A stretch of DNA of 12,168 nt from Gammaproteobacteria bacterium UBA2810. Lineage in GTDB: Bacteria; Pseudomonadota; Gammaproteobacteria; Enterobacterales; Succinivibrionaceae. This document shows positions 7,045 through 12,168 of this stretch, piece after piece. The position numbers were made by a program, and so were the translations under genes. Every line of letters starts with the position of its first letter. Positions within the stretch are counted from its first letter, which is position 1. The notes beneath the pieces are model-generated. The model made no database searches and was not told the origin of the DNA. It saw only the letters and a program-made list of their open reading frames with translations. The stretch is taken from positions 1 through 12,168 of the forward strand of contig DEHC01000037.1 of NCBI GenBank assembly GCA_002351705.1, read 5' to 3'.

Positions 7045-8847
7045 ATGACGGAGACAGGCCAGAATCAGCCGCGGCTCGAGCCAAAAGCAGGAGATGAGGA
7101 TTTTGCGACTTTCCGAGAAAACGGGATCTACTATGTCGACAAGACAGAGTACCTGAAGCCTCTCTTCTGCGGAACCAACAGCAGGTTCCTGCTGCTCCGC
7201 CCGAGACGCTTCGGGAAGACACTGACCATGAGCACCCTCCGACGTTTCCTTGAGATGGACTATCAGCATCCAGAAGATACCTCAAGGCAGCAGGAGCTAT
7301 TCCGCGGGCTTAAGGTAACTGAGGACAGTGAGTTCTGCGAGAAGCACATGGGGCGGTATCCGGTGGTATCGCTCTCGCTTAAAGGTGTTAAAGGTACCGG
7401 TTTTATTGAAGCTTACCGCAGCCTGGCAGGTACCATATCAAAGCTGGCGCAGGATTTCCGTTGGCTGGACGGGCCAGAGCTTGAAGAAGATGAGCATGAT
7501 TTTTTAAACATGCTTATTAAATACAAATATTTGAGGGATCCGGCCTGCATAGACTATGTGGGGCAGTCACTGTCTTTCCTGTGCCGGCTTCTCCGGAAAC
7601 GCTTCGGCGATGACCGCAAGCCTGTGCTGCTGGTTGACGAGTACGATGTCCCTCTGCAGAAAGCTGCCGTGGGCGGGTACTATGAGCCGATGAGTGAGTT
7701 AATCGGAGCACTGCTTGGTGATGTGCTCAAAACCAATGCTGACATCTGCAAGGGCATTCTGACAGGATGCCTGAGGGCTACCAAGGAAGGAATTTTCACC
7801 GGGCTCAACAATCTGAGCATTGACACTGTGCTTACCGAGAGTGAAAGCCTCTGCACAGCCATCGGCTTCACTCCGGATGAGGTCAGGGCCATGATGGACT
7901 ACTACGGACTGGGAAATTTATACGAAAAGGCCAGGGAATGGTATGACGGTTACAGCATAGGGGGACAGGACCTTTTCTGCCCGTGGGATGTCACAAGCTA
8001 CGTCAAGGAGCTCAGTGACGTCAGGGATCCCGCTGCAGTCCAGCCGAAGTCCTACTGGAACAACTCGAGCAATGTCAACATCATTACTGAGTTTATGCCG
8101 CGTCTTACCAGGGAGGACTCAGACCGCATACAGGAGCTGCTCGCAGGGAAGAGCGCAGCGGTAAAAGCTGATGAGGGAATGAGCTATGGCACTCTGCGCC
8201 TTAATAATCTGAGTTCAAAGCAGTTCTGGAACATCCTCCTTTATACAGGCTACCTCACTTTGGACGAACGCGGTGATGACGGCGTAAACAGGCTGCGCAT
8301 CCCGAACAGGGAGGTCCTGCAGTGCTTCAGGGATAATATAAGCGGATATTATGAAAACTCCGGCTCCAATGAGTACGGGACTCTCGTCCGAAACCTGATA
8401 GATGAGCTGCTTGCAGGCGATTCAAAGAAGGCACAAGGATCGCTGCGCACACTTCTACGCGGCTATGTCTCGCTCCGGGACAATGCCACCAGGGCTCCGC
8501 ACGAGAATTTCTATCACGGCTTCCTGAACGGCCTCCTGGCCGCCGCCGGGGACTATATCAGCGATTTTCAGTCCCAGGCTGATGCCGGCAGCGGCTACGC
8601 GGACATCACTTTCAGCTCATACGACGGAGGATCTTCCGTGGTGATTGAGGTCAAATATGCGTCAGATGCCAAAGCAAGACTCCAGGATCTGGCGTCCAAA
8701 GCCATCGGGCAGATCGAGGAGAAGGGCTACGCGGCCGCGCTCCGCAGTGAAGAATCTGACAGGGTGGTTGAATGCGGTATAGCTTTCCGGGGCCGCGAAT
8801 GCGCGGTCAGGTGCAAAGAGCTGCTTCCTGCGGGCGTACAGGAATGA
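7045..8847 (+). CDS. AAA-ATPase-like / PD-(D/E)XK nuclease fusion protein
   Basis: The 600-residue product has the layout of the AAA-ATPase_like (PF09820) plus PD-(D/E)XK nuclease (PF08011, PDDEXK_9) family. The N-terminal YYVDKTEYL (29-37) precedes a Walker A variant RPRRFGKT (52-59), which lacks the classic GxxxxGK spacing, as is usual in this family. Walker B is PVLLVDEYD (193-201, D198/E199). The middle holds ILTGCLRATKEGIFTGLNN and EWYDGY (298-303). The C terminus has HENFYHGFLNGLL (486-498), then Asp520 and E535-V-K537, the D-ExK nuclease signature, with a following Gln556. The catalytic residues look intact. AGGGGG (7033-7038) lies 6 bases before ATG. The family is abundant and often multi-copy in gut bacteria, its role is not established, and mobile-element or defence functions are only guesses. 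The next gene follows 69 bases later. Confidence 0.85.
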   Translation: MTETGQNQPRLEPKAGDEDFATFRENGIYYVDKTEYLKPLFCGTNSRFLLLRPRRFGKTLTMSTLRRFLEMDYQHPEDTSRQQELFRGLKVTEDSEFCEKHMGRYPVVSLSLKGVKGTGFIEAYRSLAGTISKLAQDFRWLDGPELEEDEHDFLNMLIKYKYLRDPACIDYVGQSLSFLCRLLRKRFGDDRKPVLLVDEYDVPLQKAAVGGYYEPMSELIGALLGDVLKTNADICKGILTGCLRATKEGIFTGLNNLSIDTVLTESESLCTAIGFTPDEVRAMMDYYGLGNLYEKAREWYDGYSIGGQDLFCPWDVTSYVKELSDVRDPAAVQPKSYWNNSSNVNIITEFMPRLTREDSDRIQELLAGKSAAVKADEGMSYGTLRLNNLSSKQFWNILLYTGYLTLDERGDDGVNRLRIPNREVLQCFRDNISGYYENSGSNEYGTLVRNLIDELLAGDSKKAQGSLRTLLRGYVSLRDNATRAPHENFYHGFLNGLLAAAGDYISDFQSQADAGSGYADITFSSYDGGSSVVIEVKYASDAKARLQDLASKAIGQIEEKGYAAALRSEESDRVVECGIAFRGRECAVRCKELLPAGVQE

Positions 8848-8916
8848 ATTTCTGCTTCTGAAAATCATGGGAGTTATGCACCTGGTATGCCGCTCAGAGT
8901 GATAAGGTGACCTGCT

Positions 8917-9132
8917 ATGGCCATGGTGACATCAGAGCTGAAGGACGGTGACGCGCCTTCTGAGGAAGTGATCGCAAGGGTCAGGGAAGGAGCCCGGTAT
9001 CCGGTGACCTTCGACGAGGACTGCCATGAGCTCACAGATGAGGAGCTCGGGGAGTTCAGGCCGGTGAATCCGGAGCTCCGCCTGAATCCGGAATCCTTCA
9101 GGCCGGAGAAGGCGAATAAAGCTGAAGACTGA
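8917..9132 (+). CDS. Small acidic protein, possibly antitoxin-like
   Basis: This 71-residue acidic protein is preceded by AAGGTGA (8904-8910), 6 bases before ATG, and an in-frame TGA at 8908-8910 fixes the start at 8917 or 8923. The central motif YPVTFDEDCHELTDEELGEF (28-47) resembles the FDEDCPELT segment I recall from small antitoxin-like proteins in gut bacteria; this is memory of a pattern, not a search. The tail repeats NPE and FRP (FRPVNPE, then LNPESFRPE). No DNA-binding domain and no membrane segment are visible. It may share a transcript with the ATPase/nuclease gene upstream. No obvious toxin partner lies beside it, as rnpB comes next. Confidence 0.6.
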   Translation: MAMVTSELKDGDAPSEEVIARVREGARYPVTFDEDCHELTDEELGEFRPVNPELRLNPESFRPEKANKAED

Positions 9133-9334
9133 CTCTCCTGGCTGAGCCATTCTCGGGAGGCAAAGGCCGGTGGCACGCCCGACCGCACACCGGAATCCTG
9201 TGATCGCAGAAGGGCTGCCGCAGCCATATTCCCCCCAGGCATCCTGATGCCAGCCGCCATCAGCTCTATCCGTCAGATGCATGCTGAAACTTTCACATCC
9301 ATTCTTAATCTCGCTTTTTTCCTTTCCCTGTCTC

Positions 9335-9343
9335 TGCTAAAAT
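9335..9343 (+). promoter_or_regulatory. Extended -10 promoter of rnpB
   Basis: TGC-TAAAAT is an extended -10 element placed 5 bases before the first paired base of the RNase P RNA. The -35 position is a T-rich run (9315-9320), which is not a consensus match. The position relative to a well-defined RNA 5' end makes it credible. Confidence 0.6.
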
Positions 9344-9346
9344 GCG

Positions 9347-9697
9347 CGTGAGTCAGCCGGGCAGTCGCTGCGGAGCTTTTGCTCCGGGGAGGAAAGTCCG
9401 GGCTTCACGGGCAGGGATGCCAGATAACATCTGGGAAGCGTGAGCTTACGAAAAGCGCAGCAGAAAACAAACCGCAGGCTCCGGCCTGTAAGGGTGAAAA
9501 GGCGGGGTAAGAGCCCACCGCGTGGCTGGCAACAGTTCACGGCATTGCAAGCTCCATCCGAAGCAAGACCGAGTAAGCCCCTGTTGATATTGCCCAGGAG
9601 GGGGCGGGTAGGTTGCTTGAGGCCGTCAGCAATGGCGGTCCTAGAGGAATGACTGCCGCCGCAAGGCACAGAACCCGGCTTACAGGCTGACTCACTC
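9347..9697 (+). ncRNA. rnpB: RNase P RNA, bacterial type A
   Basis: This is the catalytic RNA of RNase P, which removes tRNA 5' leaders. Its ends pair as GTGAGTCAGCC (9348-9358) with GGCTGACTCAC (9685-9695), giving P1. Conserved core segments in order are GAGGAAAGTCCGGGC (9391-9405; 5' strand of P4), GGCAGGGATGCCAG, GTAAGGGTGAAAAGGCGG, GGTAAGAGCCCACCGCG, the GGCTGGCAACAG loop, GGGTAGGTTGCTTGAG, and ACAGAACCCGGCTTA (the 3' core strand). At about 350 bases it is shorter than the E. coli RNA (377); the P3 and P12 arms look reduced. Exact ends are estimated from P1 and are good to a few bases. No clear T-run terminator was seen directly after it. Confidence 0.96.
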
Positions 9698-9785
9698 AAA
9701 GCACATCTCAAAGCCCCGTATTGTTCCAAAGCCTTTCCCTGTTCCCAAAGCACCGTTTCGGTTCATTCTTCAGGTCCTCTTTTGG

Positions 9786-9823
9786 TGCACTCTCTCTGTG
9801 CGTGCCTGTGTTATGATGGTGCA
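9786..9823 (+). promoter_or_regulatory. Candidate NtrC site and extended -10 promoter of the PII gene
   Basis: TGCAC-TCTCTCT-GTGCG (9786-9802) matches 9 of 10 defined positions of the NtrC operator TGCAC-N7-GTGCA. A perfect half site, TGGTGCA, recurs at 9783-9789 and 9817-9823. Between them, TGT-TATGAT (9809-9817) is a good extended -10 for a sigma70 start near 9824. The operator centre is about 125 bases before the start expected from the sigma54-like element at 9893-9910. Such arrangements are known for glnA and glnK; here the assignment is pattern-based. Confidence 0.4.
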
Positions 9824-9892
9824 TATTAGGTGATGCCCCCTTCAAAACAGCCGTAAAACAGCGCCGTAACGCCATTTCAGGGCTTTTTTCTG

Positions 9893-9910
9893 TTGGCACG
9901 CTGATTGAAT
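9893..9910 (+). promoter_or_regulatory. Candidate sigma54 (-24/-12) promoter of the PII gene
   Basis: TTGGCACGCTGATTGAAT matches the -24 element perfectly (TTGGCACG). It has TTGA where TTGC is expected at -12, at the right spacing of 12 bases between the key G residues. The missing C at -12 is a real weakness. Transcription would begin near 9920, giving a leader of about 40 bases. Confidence 0.4.
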
Positions 9911-9960
9911 AAATAATGTATGAACTCCCGGTTTTTTTATTCAGGAATAGAGGAATTTTC

Positions 9961-10299
9961 ATGAAACTTATCAGCGCAGTTATCAAGCCGTTCAAGCTCG
10001 ACGATGTTCGTGAGGCTGTTGCGTCCCTCGGCATCAATGGACTTACCGTTACTGAAGTCAAGGGTTTCGGACGCCAGAAGGGCCACACCGAGCTTTACCG
10101 CGGTGCGGAGTATCAGGTTGATTTCCTGCCTAAGGTCAAGGTTGAGATTGTGGTGCAGGATGATACTGTGGACAGCGTCATTGAGGCTGTGAAGAAGGCT
10201 GCCTACACCGGCAGGATCGGCGACGGCAAGATCTTCGTCTATGACGTTGAGCACGTCGTAAGAATCAGAACCGGCGAAGCTGACGGCGACGCCATCTGA
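9961..10299 (+). CDS. glnB: Nitrogen regulatory protein PII (GlnB/GlnK)
   Basis: PII is a cytoplasmic trimer that senses 2-oxoglutarate, ATP/ADP and, through uridylylation, glutamine. It controls targets such as NtrB, GlnE and AmtB. The 112 residues match the standard PII length. The T loop carries YRGAEY with Tyr51 as the uridylylation site, VTEVKGFGRQKGHTELYRG precedes it, and TGRIGDGKIFV (about 83-93) is the second PII signature. Features of both E. coli paralogues mix: the MKLI start and RTGEAD are GlnK-like, while Asp54, VEIVV and the DAI end are GlnB-like. No amtB follows; argR faces it. The start at 9961 is preferred over an in-frame ATG at 9916 because AGAGGA (9949-9954) lies 6 bases ahead and the N terminus matches the family. 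The paralogue is uncertain, the family is not. Confidence 0.95.
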   Translation: MKLISAVIKPFKLDDVREAVASLGINGLTVTEVKGFGRQKGHTELYRGAEYQVDFLPKVKVEIVVQDDTVDSVIEAVKKAAYTGRIGDGKIFVYDVEHVVRIRTGEADGDAI

Positions 10300-10320
10300 T
10301 TCTTTCCTTTTCTCTCAGGC

Positions 10321-10353
10321 CGGAGCCGCTCCTTTGTGGGCGGCTCTTTTTTT
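10321..10353 (+). terminator. Rho-independent terminator of the PII gene
   Basis: GAGCCGC (10323-10329) and GCGGCTC (10340-10346) form a perfect stem that can extend two more pairs towards the loop. Seven T follow (10347-10353). It lies between the PII gene and the convergent argR. On the minus strand no T run follows the stem, so it probably serves only the plus strand. Confidence 0.92.
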
Positions 10354-10423
10354 GCCTGTCCGGTCTGTTTTCTCTGCTCTGACTGGCTTCAGGGCATCAG
10401 GAACTCGCTAGTTTTTGAGCCTC

Positions 10424-10882
10424 TCAGGAGAGCAGCTCCCTTATCGACTCTGTGAGATCCTCGATTGAGGCGTCCGATGACGGGGTGACGAAGATGGTGT
10501 CATCGCCCGCGATGGTGCCCAGGATCCCCTCGGCGTTCCCCAGGGAGTCGATGATCCTCGCGATGAGCTGCGCCGCGCCCGGGGTGGTGTGGATGACGAT
10601 GAGGTAGTCGTTGTGGTCAATGTCGGTGATGCAGGACTTGATCTGCGAGGTGATCGCGGGCGAGAGCTGCTCCTGCGGCAGGCAGTAGACCGTCTCGTTC
10701 TTCTGGTTGCGCATCCTCACGGCGCCGAACCTCGCGAGCATCCTTGAGACCTTGGACTGGTTCACAGGGAAGCCTCTCCTCTCGAGCTCGTCGGCTATCT
10801 CGCCCTGTGAGGAGTACTTCTCCTCCCTGAGGATCTCCCTGAACGCGATTACGAGGTCCTTCTGCTTTTCTCCGAGTTTCAT
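10424..10882 (-). CDS. argR: Arginine repressor ArgR
   Basis: ArgR is a hexameric repressor that binds ARG boxes with L-arginine as co-repressor and controls arginine biosynthesis and uptake. The 152 residues match E. coli ArgR (156) from end to end. The winged-helix DNA-binding domain (about 1-70) has SSQGEIADEL and the recognition segment NQSKVSRML, followed by FGAVRMRNQKNETVYCLP. The C-terminal arginine-binding and trimerisation domain has VIHTTPGAAQLIARIIDSLG and EGILGTIAGDDTIFVTP, with the paired Asp that contacts arginine. ATG at 10882 is preferred over GTG at 10888 because MKLGEKQKDLVIAF aligns residue for residue with MRSSAKQEELVKAF; the ribosome binding site (GGCGG, 10892-10888) is weak either way. 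No arginine biosynthesis genes adjoin it in the window. Confidence 0.95.
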   Translation of the reverse strand: MKLGEKQKDLVIAFREILREEKYSSQGEIADELERRGFPVNQSKVSRMLARFGAVRMRNQKNETVYCLPQEQLSPAITSQIKSCITDIDHNDYLIVIHTTPGAAQLIARIIDSLGNAEGILGTIAGDDTIFVTPSSDASIEDLTESIRELLS

Positions 10883-10897
10883 AGCCACCGCCGTTAT

Positions 10898-10915
10898 TCT
10901 GAATATTTATGCAAA
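10898..10915 (-). promoter_or_regulatory. ARG box over the argR start site
   Basis: On the plus strand TCTGAATATTTATGCAAA matches 17 of 18 positions of the ARG box consensus TNTGAATWWWWATTCANW; the only mismatch is G for T in the right half. It covers the expected transcription start of argR and abuts the -10 element. A second, poorer half-match lies directly upstream, as ArgR usually binds paired boxes. This indicates autorepression. Confidence 0.75.
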
Positions 10916-10916
10916 T

Positions 10917-10922
10917 ATTATA
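10917..10922 (-). promoter_or_regulatory. -10 element of the argR promoter
   Basis: A perfect TATAAT on the minus strand (10922-10917) lies 35 bases before the argR ATG, with transcription expected near 10910. No recognisable -35 stands 17 bases upstream, where the minus strand reads GCTCCC. Confidence 0.6.
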
Positions 10923-11365
10923 CATAAACAGGCAGAAACGGGAGCGCGATGAGGATGACTGAGGTGATGCAGACTGGGAAATGAATCAAACTTGGCCTCC
11001 CTGTTTTGGATACACTGGCTGAAGACTTGAAAAGTACGAGGAGAATAAAAACAGGTACAGATTATACATTTGATACTTTTGCCAGAGGTATAGGCGCAAG
11101 TTTCCGACATCACACAGGCGGAATACTGTTTCAGTGAACTACCCCTGCAGAGGTAATGTTTTTAACTTGATATGGTCCGTTATGACATATTAAACGTCAT
11201 TAAAATTTGTCTCGCTGACTTGTGCTGGATATCATTGTCTATATGCAAAAGCACGAAGTGCTGCCTCTGCCGGGGAAGATACTGTTTCGTCTTCACGTCG
11301 TGGAATGCGTACAGATCAACCATTCAACGATATGCAGAGACACAGCGAAAGAGGAACTGAACGGC
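10923..11365. other. Gene-free, AT-richer region before tnpB
   Basis: No convincing gene lies in these 443 bases. The frame at 11172-11360 (plus) has no ribosome binding site and a Cys-rich composition unlike a real protein. The region probably contains the left end of the IS200/IS605-type element. Candidate structures are an imperfect palindrome, ACCCCTGCAGAGGT (11141-11154), and ATGAC-N9-GTCAT (11182-11200), the latter beginning about ten bases after a TTGAT (11167-11171). No tnpA (Y1 transposase) can be recognised. The exact element boundary cannot be set from this window. Confidence 0.45.
11141..11200. mobile_element. Possible left end of the IS200/IS605-type element
   Basis: Elements of this family lack terminal inverted repeats and instead carry subterminal hairpins. 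Two small dyads (11141-11154 and 11182-11200) upstream of tnpB could be such a hairpin, with TTGAT at 11167-11171 resembling the target motif known for ISDra2. This rests on weak structures only and the boundary is not determined. Confidence 0.2.
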
Positions 11366-12168
11366 ATGAAGACCTTTAAATTCAAGCTTTATCGCTCGAA
11401 GAAGACGCGGATGCTGCATCACCAGCTCTGGGTTGCGTGCAAGGTATACAACCATGTACTCGCGCTCCATCGCTGCTACTGGAAGCTTTTTCATAAGTCT
11501 CTTTCCAAATTCACGCTCCAGAAGCATATAACGAAACTCAAAAAGCTTCCGCGTTTTGCTTTCTGGAACGATATCCCTTCCCACGCCATTCATGACATCA
11601 CCAACCGCATCGAGCGAGGATACAAGCTCTTTTGGAAAAACCTTAAGAACAAACGGAAAACCGCACTGCCTAAATTCAAAAGCTGGCGGAAATACCGCTC
11701 ACTCTCATACGACATGGTAGGGAGTTCCGTCATCAGTGGGAATGTCATCAAAATCGCCGGAGGAAAGTACAAGTTTTTCAAAAGCCGTGAGATCGAGGGG
11801 ATGGTAAAGCTGCTCACAGTCAAACGGGATGCATGCGGTGATTTCTTTGTGTACCTCGTCTGTGATACGCCCGAAGTCAGGAACGAAACCAGAATGGGTA
11901 AAAGCATCGGTTTTGATTTCAGCTTCAAGGGGACAATGCTAGTAGCTGAGAAACAGGAAAACGACATCCCCGGACCTGCCTTCTTCCGGATGCATAAGGA
12001 TGCCATTGCGAAAGCGAGCCGCACGCTGTCCAAGAAGAAGAAGGGGTCGAACAACCGCGAGAAGGCGCGGCTGGAGCTTGCGCGGCTGTACCGCCGCGTG
12101 GCGAACCAAAGGCACGATTTCCAATGGAGGCTGGCGCGTGAACTGTGCAGAAAGTATTCCGTCATATG
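11366..12168 (+). CDS. tnpB: IS200/IS605-type TnpB (OrfB), 3' end beyond the window
   Basis: The frame is open from ATG 11366 to the window edge (267 codons, no stop). TnpB is an RNA-guided DNA nuclease of IS200/IS605 elements and an ancestor of Cas12. The N terminus MKTFKFKLYRSKKTR with VYNHVLALH (28-36) is the typical OrfB helix-turn-helix start. LPKFKSWRKYRSLSY (101-115) is the typical middle. IGFDFSFKG (181-189) holds the first RuvC aspartate, Asp184. TLSKKKKGSNNREKARLELA (220-239), then LYRRVANQRHDF, is the conserved segment after it. GAGGA (11351-11355) lies 10 bases before ATG. A longer in-frame start at 11243 has no ribosome binding site. The remaining RuvC residues, zinc finger and the guide-RNA end lie outside the window, so intactness cannot be judged. 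No tnpA is seen, suggesting a solo-TnpB (IS1341-like) element. Confidence 0.88.
   Translation, partial: MKTFKFKLYRSKKTRMLHHQLWVACKVYNHVLALHRCYWKLFHKSLSKFTLQKHITKLKKLPRFAFWNDIPSHAIHDITNRIERGYKLFWKNLKNKRKTALPKFKSWRKYRSLSYDMVGSSVISGNVIKIAGGKYKFFKSREIEGMVKLLTVKRDACGDFFVYLVCDTPEVRNETRMGKSIGFDFSFKGTMLVAEKQENDIPGPAFFRMHKDAIAKASRTLSKKKKGSNNREKARLELARLYRRVANQRHDFQWRLARELCRKYSVI

Noticed and set aside
9440..9652. Plus-strand frame of 70 codons
   Set aside because: It lies wholly inside rnpB and translates the RNA core.
9337..9753. Minus-strand frame of 138 codons
   Set aside because: It covers the rnpB RNA gene on the opposite strand; structured RNA explains the sequence.
9916..9960. Upstream start for the PII gene adding 15 residues
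   Set aside because: PII proteins begin at MKLI/MKKI; the strong ribosome binding site is before 9961.
11080..11190. Possible tnpA remnant: one frame reads YRRKFPTSHRR, recalling the KYRRK motif of Y1 transposases
   Set aside because: Only a few residues match, the catalytic HUH and Tyr motifs are absent, and the frame soon stops.
11590..12165. Long minus-strand frame of 191 codons
   Set aside because: It lies antisense to tnpB, whose product is clearly recognisable on the plus strand; the minus frame has a low-complexity Ser/Phe/Leu composition and no ribosome binding site.
1..12168. CRISPR array or tRNA gene
   Set aside because: No regularly spaced direct repeats and no cloverleaf with a T-arm GTTCRANNC signature were noticed anywhere.

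Overview
The window looks like chromosomal DNA of a GC-rich gammaproteobacterium. AcnB, ArgR, the PII protein and RNase P RNA are all close to their enterobacterial counterparts, and the AcnB cluster ligands even fall on the E. coli residue numbers. The AAA-ATPase-like/PD-(D/E)XK gene, the RCC1-type lipoprotein and a solo TnpB would suit an anaerobic Aeromonadales lineage such as Succinivibrionaceae. That placement is inference from gene content and was not tested by a search.

Layout. On the minus strand at the left are the first 25 codons of an unidentified gene (1-75) and, just upstream in the same transcript, a large secreted RCC1-repeat lipoprotein (94-2982). A gene-free stretch of about 780 bases follows, with a run of ten C, several copies of a GTCATGT motif, and sigma54- and NtrC-like signals near its right end. 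On the plus strand come a small protein resembling the urease gamma subunit but without the other urease subunits (3766-4080), then acnB, aconitate hydratase B (4176-6740), with terminators after each. Next are an AAA-ATPase-like/PD-(D/E)XK nuclease protein (7045-8847), a small acidic protein just after it (8917-9132), and the RNase P RNA gene rnpB (about 9347-9697). A PII nitrogen regulator (9961-10299) ends in a strong terminator. It faces argR, the arginine repressor, on the minus strand (10424-10882), whose promoter carries a near-perfect ARG box. After about 480 gene-free bases, an IS200/IS605-type tnpB (11366 onward) runs off the right edge.

How it fits together. Most of the genes are unrelated housekeeping functions. 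A nitrogen theme is possible: the PII gene and the urease-gamma-like gene both have an upstream region that can be read as an NtrC-type dyad followed by a -24/-12 promoter. The argR promoter looks autoregulated. The most unusual items are the orphan urease-gamma-like gene with its putative nitrogen control, and the ATPase/nuclease with its small acidic neighbour.
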